Assembly: GCF_900130025.1 (NCBI RefSeq)
Contig: NZ_FQXR01000006.1
Coordinates: forward strand, 156,127 to 220,126
DNA length: 64,000 nt
Direction: 5' to 3'
Source: Sporanaerobacter acetigenes DSM 13106
GTDB taxonomy: Bacteria > Bacillota > Clostridia > Tissierellales > Sporanaerobacteraceae
Shown: one piece after another, positions 1 to 8,182 of the stretch
Layout: each line of letters opens with the position of its first letter
Numbering within the stretch: position 1 is the stretch's first letter
Made by a program: the position numbers and the translations under genes
Notes under the pieces: model-generated
What the model saw: only the letters and a program-made list of their open reading frames with translations
Told to the model about the DNA's origin: nothing
Databases searched by the model: none

Positions 1-682
1 TAACTTTCTCAACTTTTTTGACTAACAATTTCAACTTTTCTTCATCAATATCCCCCATAGGACTACTGTTTTTTCTAACAGCAGTTCCAAAGTGGACTTC
101 CTTTGCTTTTGTATATTCAATTATATGCTCTACATTGTTCAAAGTAAGTCCTCCACCTACGAGTATTATTGGATTATTTTCACTGTTCTCAATTGTCTTT
201 TCTAATATATCTAAATTTTTTTGTATATTATCCTTTCCTCCTGAAGTTAAAATCCTTTTTACATCAGGATATTTTTTAAGGATTTTCACACTTTCTATCA
301 AATTTTTGCTCTCATCTATAGCTCTATGAAAAGTAACCTCTAAACAATCTGAATACTTAAGAAGTGTCTTTAAATTTTCCTCATCAATATTTCCTTCACT
401 ATCTAGAATCCCTAAAACTACTCCATTGGCTCCCAATTTTTTTGCAATTTTTATATCTTCAATCATTATCTTTATATCTTCATCTGAATATATAAAGGAT
501 TTAGCATGAGGTCTTATCATTACATTTACAGGAATACTCACCCTTTTCATAACTTCATCTATAAGTCCATAACTTGGAGTAAGACCTCCCTCTGTTAAAG
601 AAGATACAAGCTCTATTCTGTCTCCACCATTTTTCTCAATCTTTATAGCATCATCTATACAAGTAGCAATAATTTCTAGCAT
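1..682 (-). CDS. cutC: CutC family protein, 3' end cut by window edge
   Basis: I translated the minus strand by hand from the ATG at 682, which follows the ribosome site AAAGGAG. The frame stays open to the window edge (about 227 codons), so the C-terminus is missing. The product starts MLEIIATCIDDA and contains GGDRIELVSSLTEGGLTPS and NVMIRPH, followed by VTFHRAID and ILTSGG; these are typical of the TIM-barrel CutC family. CutC was linked to copper homeostasis in E. coli, but its biochemical role is unsettled, so copper handling is only a family-level label. It appears to be a single gene with its own upstream region (683-794). Confidence 0.88.
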   Translation of the reverse strand, partial: MLEIIATCIDDAIKIEKNGGDRIELVSSLTEGGLTPSYGLIDEVMKRVSIPVNVMIRPHAKSFIYSDEDIKIMIEDIKIAKKLGANGVVLGILDSEGNIDEENLKTLLKYSDCLEVTFHRAIDESKNLIESVKILKKYPDVKRILTSGGKDNIQKNLDILEKTIENSENNPIILVGGGLTLNNVEHIIEYTKAKEVHFGTAVRKNSSPMGDIDEEKLKLLVKKVEKV

Positions 683-794
683 CTAAATTCTCCTTTACTT
701 ATATTTTATAAATCAACTTCAATTATAGCATAAAAAGGACTTTCTTAAATGTATTTTAACAATTGAGGAAAACTGGAACTTTCCTATCGGTAAT

Positions 795-832
795 AAAAAA
801 TGGCAAGGAAAATATTTTCCTCGCCATTTTTT
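795..832 (-). terminator. Rho-independent terminator after the cobalamin mutase-like gene
   Basis: An inverted repeat of about 16 bp reads on the minus strand as AAAATGGCGAGGAAAA, a short loop, and then its complement ending in TTTTTT. It directly follows the stop codon of the 831-2489 gene and closes the riboswitch-controlled operon. Confidence 0.85.
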
Positions 833-2489
833 ATATTACTGCAGTTTTTTTATCATATATTCTATTATTATAAAGTATCCTTCCAATTCTTTCTTCTTCT
901 GATAAAACTCTTCTTTCAATATTATCATAAGGATATAATGCACCATTAATTAATCGAGTAGACAATTCTCCTTTTGCTGCTGGATTTCCTCTGAAATGTG
1001 GAGTGTCTAATATACCTACTTCAACAGCTTTTGCCAATACTTTTGGATCTGATAGTGGATCTTTTGAATTATAATCTAGTGATTTTATTGCATCTAATAT
1101 AATATAAGCATCTTCTATAAGTTCTTCTTTTCTCTTTTGCACTACTAAATCTTTTGTCATATCAACTGTACCTAGAAACTCATTTCTTACTACACCCCTT
1201 ACTATTTTGCAAGATTCTATTATATCTTCTGCATTTGCAGCATGATGAGCTTCACAATATCCTACTACATGGTAGATATGTGGTTTTATAGCCATAGATA
1301 AATAAGCTGAGCTTGCAAGTTGACCTTTTGCTTGATTTAAATCTGCAGGAAAACTTGCGAGTCCTGCTCTTGCCTGTCTATAAACCTTAAAGTCTTTATC
1401 TTCTAAACTCTCTATCAATTCTATCTTTGCAAGCATTTTAGCCAAGTCCATTTGAGGTGCCATAAATGCAGGAACATTGAACATGAATTGAGCTATATAA
1501 TTTTTAACTCCCATCTTTTTGGCATTGTAGGCAGCTAAATAAGCAGTAGCTACTCCTATGGCATCATGAGCATCTCTTAAACTCCAGTGATGAGATTCAT
1601 TTACTTCTACTGGTATATTTCTATCTCCATGCCATTTCATGACTTGTTGATTCTCTATTATAGCATCCAATACATGCCTTGGCCCTCTTTTGTCTAAATC
1701 ACTATACCAATATAGTGGAACTGCACACCAAGCATTATGAATAGTACTTTTAAGCACTTTTGCAAATGGTATTAAATTCTTTGTACCACTATAGCATCTA
1801 AGTAATGGATAATTTCCCCTTTGAGCAGCATTATAAAGTTTTCTAAAATCTTCTTCAGATCTAATAGGAACTCCTCCAGCTCCATCTAATCTATGATCCA
1901 TTTTATCTATTTCAAAAAAATGTTCTTGTGCATTTTGATCAGGAGCTATTGATATAACATCTAATACCTTGGCTTCTGCAACTTTTTCAATAGCCTCCAC
2001 TGTATCTTCTATAGTTGGAAGGCCTAAATGATGTCTCAATATAGGATAGGGATATTTAGAATCTATTCTTGAAATTAAATCTCTAGGATAATATTCTTCT
2101 TCTATATAATCTTTTCCCTTCAGATATCCTATAACTTCATCTATATCTTCTGTTCCATAAAATATTTTAGTAAATATTCCTGTTTTTTCAGCAACTTTTG
2201 CCGTAGGTTCTGTACCTCCAAATATCCAAGTAATATTTGATACATTTTCTTCTTCGATTTTTCCCTTTAGTTCATCAAGTATCTCTTCTAATGGTTCTGG
2301 AGTAAGTCTATAACTTAAGCCGACTACATCAGGTTTTAGGTCTTTTATCTTTTCTATAATAGTATCTATTGGCAATGCAATCCCAATGAAATCTGTCTCA
2401 TATCCTTCCTTTTCCGCCAAATTGAGAAAGTTCATTGTACCTGCTACATGAACGCAATTTCCTATAGTCGCTGCAATTATTTTTTTCAT
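831..2489 (-). CDS. Glutamate-mutase-like cobalamin-dependent enzyme with fused N-terminal B12 domain
   Basis: This 552-residue protein has an N-terminal cobalamin-binding fold (about residues 1-130). Its CVHVAG segment at 12-17 matches the DxHxxG cobalamin motif, with His14 as the likely cobalt ligand and Cys in place of the usual Asp. Residues about 170-550 look like a TIM-barrel mutase subunit. By eye the order of motifs follows glutamate mutase subunit E: an Arg in PLLRCYSGT, then GVATAYLAAYNAKKMGVKN, SFPADLNQAKG and GILDTPHFRGN. Glutamate mutase normally has separate S and E chains, so this would be an S-E-like fusion. Several positions that bind glutamate in that enzyme look different here, so the substrate is probably not glutamate. 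The ATG overlaps the stop of the opine-dehydrogenase-like gene, suggesting coupled translation. No reactivation (MutL-like) gene is nearby. The mutase assignment is inference; the B12 domain is fairly sure. Confidence 0.7.
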   Translation of the reverse strand: MKKIIAATIGNCVHVAGTMNFLNLAEKEGYETDFIGIALPIDTIIEKIKDLKPDVVGLSYRLTPEPLEEILDELKGKIEEENVSNITWIFGGTEPTAKVAEKTGIFTKIFYGTEDIDEVIGYLKGKDYIEEEYYPRDLISRIDSKYPYPILRHHLGLPTIEDTVEAIEKVAEAKVLDVISIAPDQNAQEHFFEIDKMDHRLDGAGGVPIRSEEDFRKLYNAAQRGNYPLLRCYSGTKNLIPFAKVLKSTIHNAWCAVPLYWYSDLDKRGPRHVLDAIIENQQVMKWHGDRNIPVEVNESHHWSLRDAHDAIGVATAYLAAYNAKKMGVKNYIAQFMFNVPAFMAPQMDLAKMLAKIELIESLEDKDFKVYRQARAGLASFPADLNQAKGQLASSAYLSMAIKPHIYHVVGYCEAHHAANAEDIIESCKIVRGVVRNEFLGTVDMTKDLVVQKRKEELIEDAYIILDAIKSLDYNSKDPLSDPKVLAKAVEVGILDTPHFRGNPAAKGELSTRLINGALYPYDNIERRVLSEEERIGRILYNNRIYDKKTAVI

Positions 2490-3592
2490 TATGCCACCAC
2501 CTCACTACTTTTAGAAATAGTACCTGTTTGAGCAAATGTATGAATTTCATCAATGCTTAGCCCATCTAATCCCAATCTTTCCACTGTCCTTCCATTATTC
2601 CAAAAATCTCGCCCTGTAATAAGCATTGCTAATCTTATGATGGAATCAATATATGGTGTTTCCAATTCGAACATTTTAGCAATTGAGGACATAGGAACCA
2701 AACTACATGGAACATCTTCATATATATATCTAATATTTAAGCCTTTAGGAGCTACTAGTCCCGTGTATCCCGGATTGTTTTGAACTGAATCATAAAGGCA
2801 TTCTCCACTGGCACCATAAGACTCATATAGCCATTCCTTAGCTGATATAGTATTTGTATTTGTGATATTAGCTATTTTCATTCTTTCTTCATCCATCTTT
2901 TCTAAAAATTTACCTATAGATGGAGTAATCCCTTCTTTATAATATTCAAATGGTGCTCCTCTTTCTATATGCCCACTATTCAATAGTGTTGGAGCCGGAT
3001 GAAATATAGCTCCATAATTGTTTAAGCTTGTTTCAATAACATCTCTTGCTGGTTTAAATTGTGGATAAGCACTATAAAGCGTACTTATCACTTCATTTGT
3101 TCTAATTGCCGGTATACAAGCTAGTGAAACTTCATTTTTTATCTTGAAAATATGAGCACTATTTGGACTTGTAGCACGACAAGCATATATAAAAGTTTGT
3201 GCTTCAGCCACTACAATATCTTTATCACAGCCACATCTTCTTATAGTGCTATATACCTCCAAAGCTCCCCCTGTTCTTCCAGGATTTAAAACAATTATCT
3301 GACCATCCTTCAAATGTGGAGCCATTTCTTTTGCAATATAATTGTGACCCATAGCAGGAATAGTCACCATTATAATATCAGAATCTTTTATCACTTCTCC
3401 CACATTGCTGCTAACTTTATTTAACACTCCAGTACCTTCTTCTTCTCCAGTAAGGACAATAGTCGGATTCTCAATTAGTGGCATTATTTTTTCTAGAGTT
3501 CTATTGTACAAATTCACTGTAAATCCACTCTTGGCCAGATAGCCAGCCATAGCAATTCCACCATTACCTGCACCTAATACTGAGTAAATCAT
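2489..3592 (-). CDS. NAD(P)-dependent opine (octopine/nopaline) dehydrogenase family protein
   Basis: The protein has 367 residues. It opens with a Rossmann dinucleotide motif, GAGNGGIA at residues 7-14. It continues with the helical octopine-dehydrogenase domain, whose NNYGAIFHPAPTLLNSGHIE segment (191-210) holds the conserved His198 typical of the family. Members reductively join an amino acid to a 2-oxoacid, or run that reaction in reverse; the substrate cannot be read from sequence. It is the first gene of the operon behind the c-di-AMP riboswitch and is followed, with a one-base overlap, by the cobalamin mutase-like gene. The start follows AAAGGAGG with seven-base spacing. Ketopantoate reductase-like or other 6-phosphogluconate-dehydrogenase-fold enzymes are less likely because of the C-terminal domain. 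Confidence 0.82.
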   Translation of the reverse strand: MIYSVLGAGNGGIAMAGYLAKSGFTVNLYNRTLEKIMPLIENPTIVLTGEEEGTGVLNKVSSNVGEVIKDSDIIMVTIPAMGHNYIAKEMAPHLKDGQIIVLNPGRTGGALEVYSTIRRCGCDKDIVVAEAQTFIYACRATSPNSAHIFKIKNEVSLACIPAIRTNEVISTLYSAYPQFKPARDVIETSLNNYGAIFHPAPTLLNSGHIERGAPFEYYKEGITPSIGKFLEKMDEERMKIANITNTNTISAKEWLYESYGASGECLYDSVQNNPGYTGLVAPKGLNIRYIYEDVPCSLVPMSSIAKMFELETPYIDSIIRLAMLITGRDFWNNGRTVERLGLDGLSIDEIHTFAQTGTISKSSEVVA

Positions 3593-3630
3593 AAAATTAC
3601 CTCCTTTGAATATCTAAAATATTTACAGTA

Positions 3631-3658
3631 AAATTAAAGACTATGGGGAACCATAGTC
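3631..3658 (-). terminator. Riboswitch expression-platform terminator hairpin
   Basis: On the minus strand GACTATGG, loop TTCC, CCATAGTC is followed by a T-rich run (TTTAATTTT). It lies between the c-di-AMP aptamer and the opine dehydrogenase start. That is the expected place for a transcription-attenuating platform of an OFF switch. Confidence 0.7.
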
Positions 3659-3687
3659 ATGTGACAATAGAATACCAATCCCCCTTC

Positions 3688-3814
3688 CACGCTTACGAGG
3701 TTAGCTGATGGGTTCGGGTTAAGGGCATACCCTACCTTATAGAACAAAAAGGATTCACCCCAAATACTGGGTCCCCCGCTCTTCTCACATTATTTGTGAA
3801 AAAATTAAGCGATA
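3688..3814 (-). promoter_or_regulatory. c-di-AMP riboswitch (ydaO/yuaA type)
   Basis: Read on the minus strand, the leader contains the hallmarks of the ydaO-type aptamer. A P1 strand TCGCTTAA comes first, then AGCGGGGGACCCA, GGGGTGAATCC, a central variable stem, and finally CCGAACCCATCAGCTAACCT followed by CGTAAGCGT, whose AAGCG re-pairs with the first strand. These conserved blocks are in the right order and spacing. This class binds cyclic di-AMP and usually shuts expression off at high ligand. The two downstream genes are a dehydrogenase and a cobalamin enzyme, and this gene pair is not among the targets I know for the class. The recognition is from memory of the consensus; covariance scoring was not possible here. 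Confidence 0.88.
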
Positions 3815-4042
3815 TAAATATATGCTGAAATTTAACATATTTTGTCATCTGTTTTTTTGTATATATAAACAAGCTATTATATAGCTTTTTATCATCTTTA
3901 TTAGTTTTTTAGTAGATTTCTTATATATATTTTTGAATTATTGAAAAGAAATATTAGATAAAATATGAACTGAAATACTAACTTAGAAAGAGTTTCACGA
4001 AATGAAAACTCATAAAAAACCGATAATTTATCCTTAAAATAT

Positions 4043-4071
4043 ATTATACCAAACATTTATGCTTAAATCAA
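4043..4071 (-). promoter_or_regulatory. Candidate sigma-A promoter for the riboswitch operon
   Basis: On the minus strand TTGATT is separated by 17 bases from a perfect TATAAT. It would give a leader of roughly 220 bases before the aptamer, which is long, so a closer unrecognised promoter is possible. The rest of 3815-4112 holds no credible coding frame; only short AT-rich stems are visible. Confidence 0.4.
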
Positions 4072-4112
4072 GCTTTTATAGGATCCATTTCCTAAATTTT
4101 TCTCATTAAACA

Positions 4113-4145
4113 AAAAGTGCAGCAAAATATACTTTGCTACACTTA
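4113..4145 (-). terminator. Terminator after the ABC exporter gene
   Basis: Minus strand AAGTGTAGCAAA, short loop, TTTGCTGCACTT, then TTTGTTT. It lies about 80 bases downstream of the exporter stop codon. Confidence 0.7.
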
Positions 4146-4222
4146 AGTGAAATATCTTATTTACTGGTGTTAGTATAATTATGAACATAGTATAAAACTA
4201 ATGTGTGAAATTTTAAAAATAC

Positions 4223-5836
4223 CTAGATTTTGGATTCTATTTTTATAATTTCATCAAAATTATCGAGAAAACTTTTGTTAGTAGTATGAGTTACTACAAT
4301 TACAATTTTATCCGACAACTGTTTAATCAAATTGCCTATATTATTTTCGTTTTCTGCGTCTAGCCCTGAAGTCGGCTCATCAAAGAGAACCGCTTGGGAA
4401 TTTTTAAGTATACTTCTTGAAACTTCTAATCGTTTTTCCTCTCCTCCAGAGAGAGTTATGCAGGAATTATTTCCTATTACTTTATTTATAGAATGGGTAG
4501 TAATAAGTTTTTTCAATCCACTCTTTATCAGTGAATTTTTTATTTCCTCGTCATTATAAGAGTGGAAAAGAGCTACATTTTCAGAAATAGTAGCCGTGAA
4601 AATATCCGGTTTTTGTTTGACAAGGGATATTTTATCGTAATAAGATGTAAAATCAATATCTTTTAAATTTATTTCATTTACATTGACTTTGCCTTCATCT
4701 ACTTCGCAAAGTCCTAAAATAATATTGAGAAGTGTCGATTTACCACTACCACTTTCACCTACTATGGCATATTTCTTTCCCCTCTCAAAAACATGACTAA
4801 AATTACAAAATATAGGTTTGTCATTGTAAGAGAAGCTTATGTTGGATAGTCTGATAAACTTAATGGGGTCTTTTAATGCTATTTTATTGCAGTTAGTATC
4901 TATATTATGGGTTTCATTTATATAATCACAGAGCTCATCGGTAATTTTTTTGCTAGATACCAATTCAGTAAAGGTAGAACTCAAATACTGAAGGGGACCA
5001 GAGATGGTACTCATCAAAGTAGTCATTGCAATTAAATCGCCTACTGTAATTTTTTTTAGAGCCACAAAGAAACCACCTATTATCCAAGTGCCAGAATAAG
5101 CAATTCCTCCAAGGAAAAACGATACTGCATAAGTTAAACCTTGAAAAGACTCGAAATCTATTTTTTTCTTTTTTAAATCTTCGCTTTTTTCAGATAAATT
5201 TTTGGAATAATTTGGGATGCTGTTTCCAATTTTTAAAGTATTAATAAAACTTACAAATTCCTGAAATAGTGAAAAATAATTATCCTGTTCTTGAGATACT
5301 AAATTCCTCTTATCTTTTAAAATTTTTTTGGATATATAAGGAGATAACAGAGGAGCCGCCGATAAAATTATCATCAAAATCGCAAATTTTGCCTCCAGTT
5401 GAAAGGATAGAAAAATGGATAGAACAAATATAAATAAACTAAGTATAAGCCCTGCAAGAGGCTTTAAGTATTCATTTTCCACTATATTTGCATCATTCAC
5501 CAACTTTGATATGATTTTACTTTTATCCGCATTCTCTATAGAAAAACTATCCATATCGCTTATTTTATCTACGAGTTTTGATCTTATATCGTGCATTACA
5601 CAATGCACCAGTTTTGCCTTTGTAACTCTAGGAAAGTAGTCAAATAACATATCTAGTATAAGATATAAAATAGAAAATATGGACACCCAAACCAACTTTT
5701 TTAAATTGCCTGATAATGCAGTATCGATAATTACCTTGTATATGAGAGCAGTAGCCACCTGAATTGATGCCGCGATAAAACATATTATAATGTGAAGGAA
5801 CAATTCCTTTTTGTTATTCATTAATAACGATTTCAT
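4223..5836 (-). CDS. ABC exporter (fused transmembrane and ATPase domains)
   Basis: The ATG at 5836 is chosen because AGGAGGTG precedes it by five bases; the longer frame from 5863 would begin ahead of that site. The product is 537 residues. An ABC exporter membrane domain with about six helices (residues 1-300) is followed by a nucleotide-binding domain. That domain has Walker A GESGSGKS (about 360), signature LSGGEEKR (about 463) and Walker B AVLFDEPTSG. There is no N-terminal C39 peptidase. Such half-size exporters act as dimers on peptides, lipids or drugs, and the cargo is unknown. It sits 40 bases after the glycosylasparaginase-type gene on the same strand, so the two are probably co-transcribed. 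Confidence 0.85.
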   Translation of the reverse strand: MKSLLMNNKKELFLHIIICFIAASIQVATALIYKVIIDTALSGNLKKLVWVSIFSILYLILDMLFDYFPRVTKAKLVHCVMHDIRSKLVDKISDMDSFSIENADKSKIISKLVNDANIVENEYLKPLAGLILSLFIFVLSIFLSFQLEAKFAILMIILSAAPLLSPYISKKILKDKRNLVSQEQDNYFSLFQEFVSFINTLKIGNSIPNYSKNLSEKSEDLKKKKIDFESFQGLTYAVSFFLGGIAYSGTWIIGGFFVALKKITVGDLIAMTTLMSTISGPLQYLSSTFTELVSSKKITDELCDYINETHNIDTNCNKIALKDPIKFIRLSNISFSYNDKPIFCNFSHVFERGKKYAIVGESGSGKSTLLNIILGLCEVDEGKVNVNEINLKDIDFTSYYDKISLVKQKPDIFTATISENVALFHSYNDEEIKNSLIKSGLKKLITTHSINKVIGNNSCITLSGGEEKRLEVSRSILKNSQAVLFDEPTSGLDAENENNIGNLIKQLSDKIVIVVTHTTNKSFLDNFDEIIKIESKI

Positions 5837-5876
5837 ATTGACACCTCCTAACCACATCGACACTATCCATTTTCAG

Positions 5877-6818
5877 TTACTTTATTTCCTTTTTCATATA
5901 CTCTTCTATCCATTTATCTTTTGCTTCCATGTATTTTATTTTCCCATCTATTTTCTTAGTCAAAAATATAACTGGTTTCATATCTTCTTTAGCTACTACA
6001 AATGAAAATTCATCTATATTGGTACCTATTCCCCATTCTCCTTTATTATTCATACAAACTACAGAAATGTCTCTTGAAAGATTAGCTTTACGCTTTAGCT
6101 TTTCACTGAATTCTGCTACTGCTCGTTCAGCCGCTTCTTGTGGATTAAGCCCTTCACTCATAAGCCTAACAACTTCATAAGATAAGCAACCTTTCATTAT
6201 ATCTTCCCCAACTCCAGTAGCTGCTGCACCACCTACTTCGCTATCTACATAAAAACCTCCTCCACAAAGTGGCGAGTCACCAACACGACCTTTTCTTTTC
6301 ATAAATAAACCACTAGTTGATGTTCCCGCACACATTTTTCCATATGTATCTAGTGTTATAACTCCAACTGTATCATGTCCATCATAGGCCCTGATGTTCT
6401 CTTCTGAAAAACGCTTTTTCTTTTCTCTCCAAATTTCTAAGGACCTTTCAGTACTCATATTCTTTACTTCAAATCCATTTAATCTTGCATATTCCTCTGC
6501 GCCACTTCCTACTAAAAAATTATTATATGATTCCTCACTTAATTTTATAGCAATAGATATTGGATTTTTAAATCCAGTAATTCCTCCAACCGCACCAACT
6601 GATAGTTTGTCTCCATCCATAAATCCAGAATCTAATTCTACAATTCCTTTTTCATTGGGAAGTCCACCATATCCAACAGATCTAAAGTTTGGTTCATCCT
6701 CTACTGATTTAATTGTTTCTTCTATAGCATCTACCGCAGAATGTTTATCTATAAGTAATTTACTTCCCTTTAAAACTCCATCATAGGCCATTGCCCAAGT
6801 AGCTATAATACCCCACAT
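5877..6818 (-). CDS. Glycosylasparaginase / isoaspartyl peptidase-like Ntn hydrolase
   Basis: The start is set to the ATG at 6818. The longer frame runs through the AAAGGAGG ribosome site, which is 12 bases upstream, a rather long spacing. The 313-residue product carries GHDTVGVITLD with the catalytic Thr near residue 150, where the precursor would self-cleave into alpha and beta chains. It then has GTSTSGLFMKRKGRVGDSPL and GGAAATGVGED, the classic aspartylglucosaminidase pattern. Family members hydrolyse N4-(beta-N-acetylglucosaminyl)-L-asparagine, isoaspartyl peptides or asparagine, and which one applies here is not visible. No signal peptide is seen, so it is likely cytosolic. It shares an apparent transcription unit with an ABC exporter. 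Confidence 0.87.
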   Translation of the reverse strand: MWGIIATWAMAYDGVLKGSKLLIDKHSAVDAIEETIKSVEDEPNFRSVGYGGLPNEKGIVELDSGFMDGDKLSVGAVGGITGFKNPISIAIKLSEESYNNFLVGSGAEEYARLNGFEVKNMSTERSLEIWREKKKRFSEENIRAYDGHDTVGVITLDTYGKMCAGTSTSGLFMKRKGRVGDSPLCGGGFYVDSEVGGAAATGVGEDIMKGCLSYEVVRLMSEGLNPQEAAERAVAEFSEKLKRKANLSRDISVVCMNNKGEWGIGTNIDEFSFVVAKEDMKPVIFLTKKIDGKIKYMEAKDKWIEEYMKKEIK

Positions 6819-6842
6819 GATATCATCATGCCTCCTTTCTTT

Positions 6843-6880
6843 TATAAACAAAAGCCAGCATATGCTGACTTTTGTTTATA
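6843..6880 (-). terminator. Near-perfect palindrome, likely terminator of the vor operon
   Basis: An 18-bp inverted repeat (one mismatch) lies just after the stop of the gamma subunit gene. On the minus strand it ends CTTTTGTTTATA. It separates the fermentation operon from the hydrolase/exporter pair and overlaps the leader of the latter. Confidence 0.65.
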
Positions 6881-6889
6881 AACTAATAA

Positions 6890-7435
6890 TTATAATTGGC
6901 TTTTTATAGCTTCTGCTCCTCTTTTTATTGCTTTTTCATTTAAAGGCAAGAAGCGTGCTTTGCTTTCTCCAAATACTTTAGTGAAAGCTTCTAATATGGA
7001 TTCAACTTTTACTAATTTTGTAGCTTCTAGATAAGCACCTAACATAACCATATTAGCTACTTTGTCATTTCCTAGTTCTATAGCTATTTCATTTACTGGA
7101 ATATAGTATACATCAATATCTTCTCTTGTAGCTTTTTTATCTATAAGTGACGAGTTGATAAAAAGTTTTCCACCTGGTACTATGTCTTTTTCAAATTTAT
7201 CCAAAGATGGCTTATTCATGACTACTGCTGAAGTAGCATCTACAACTACTGGAGAACCTACTGGTTCATCAGCTACTACAACACCACAGTTTGCAGTACC
7301 TCCACGCATTTCTGGCCCATATGATGGAAGCCAAGACACATTTTTGTCTTCAATCATTCCAGCATAAGTTATGAGTTGCCCCATAGCCATAACACCTTGT
7401 CCACCAAAACCTGCGAAAACTATTCTGCTCTCCAT
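6890..7435 (-). CDS. 2-oxoacid:ferredoxin oxidoreductase, gamma subunit
   Basis: The 181-residue protein begins SRIVFAGFGGQGVMAMGQ, the conserved start of the gamma subunit of pyruvate/2-ketoisovalerate/2-oxoglutarate ferredoxin oxidoreductases, and contains PSYGPEMRGGTANC. It forms the CoA-related subunit of the heterotetramer. It is the last gene of the operon and starts one base after the TPP subunit gene, with GGAGGTGG as ribosome site. Its neighbours (ptb, two buk genes) argue for branched-chain 2-oxoacids from valine, leucine and isoleucine as substrates rather than pyruvate. Confidence 0.92.
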   Translation of the reverse strand: MESRIVFAGFGGQGVMAMGQLITYAGMIEDKNVSWLPSYGPEMRGGTANCGVVVADEPVGSPVVVDATSAVVMNKPSLDKFEKDIVPGGKLFINSSLIDKKATREDIDVYYIPVNEIAIELGNDKVANMVMLGAYLEATKLVKVESILEAFTKVFGESKARFLPLNEKAIKRGAEAIKSQL

Positions 7436-8182
7436 TTATTCCACCTCCTCTGGACTTCTTAAATTTCCTAGAGGATAATAAGGTATCATATTATCTTCCA
7501 ACCATTTTAATGCTTCTACTGGTGTGTATCCCCAGTTAGTTGGACAAGCTGAAAGAACTTCTACTATACCAAAACCTTTTCCTTCTAATTGAGTTTGGAA
7601 ACATTTCTTTATAGCTTGTTTTGCTTTTCTAACATTTGCAGGATTATTAACTGCTACCCTTTCAACAAATTGAGCTCCGTGAATAGTTGCTAACATTTCA
7701 GCCATTTTTAAAGGTCTACCACAATGAGCTTCATCTCTACCATAAGGTGCTGTAGTAGCTTTTTGTCCAACAAGAGTAGTTGGCGCCATTTGTCCACCTG
7801 TCATTCCATATATAGCATTGTTTATAAATATAGTTGAAATTTTTTCACCACGATGTGCAGCATGAACTATTTCAGCAGTACCTATAGAAGCCAAGTCTCC
7901 ATCACCTTGATAAGTAAATACAAACTTATCTGGTTGTACTCTCTTAATACCTGTAGCTACAGCAGGTGCTCTGCCATGTGCAGCTTCATGCATATCACAA
8001 TTAAAATAATTGTATGCTAATACTGAACAGCCTACTGGTGCAACTCCTATTGCATTGTCAAGAACTCCTAATTCTTCCAATGATTCGGCAACTAGTCTGT
8101 GAACTATACCATGAGTACATCCTGGACAATAGTGAGTTTGAACATCTGTTAGGCCTTTGGTTTTTTCAAATACTACTGCCAT
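7436..8182 (-). CDS. 2-oxoacid:ferredoxin oxidoreductase, beta (TPP-binding) subunit
   Basis: This 248-residue subunit binds thiamine pyrophosphate. The motif GDGDLASIGTAEIVHAAHRG followed by NNAIYGMTGGQ fits the TPP/magnesium site. HYCPGCTHG near the N-terminus is the signature of the Kor/Vor beta chain, with Cys residues close to the iron-sulfur relay. The ATG overlaps the stop of vorB by one base, so translation is coupled. It catalyses decarboxylation of the 2-oxoacid; electrons pass to the small ferredoxin subunit encoded upstream. Confidence 0.93.
   Translation of the reverse strand: MAVVFEKTKGLTDVQTHYCPGCTHGIVHRLVAESLEELGVLDNAIGVAPVGCSVLAYNYFNCDMHEAAHGRAPAVATGIKRVQPDKFVFTYQGDGDLASIGTAEIVHAAHRGEKISTIFINNAIYGMTGGQMAPTTLVGQKATTAPYGRDEAHCGRPLKMAEMLATIHGAQFVERVAVNNPANVRKAKQAIKKCFQTQLEGKGFGIVEVLSACPTNWGYTPVEALKWLEDNMIPYYPLGNLRSPEEVE

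Noticed and set aside
18..329. Open reading frame on the plus strand at the left edge
   Set aside because: It lies antisense to the well-recognised CutC frame and has no ribosome site or family features.
3593..4112. Cobalamin riboswitch controlling the B12-dependent enzyme
   Set aside because: The conserved blocks fit the c-di-AMP aptamer. The cobalamin B12-box pattern is absent.
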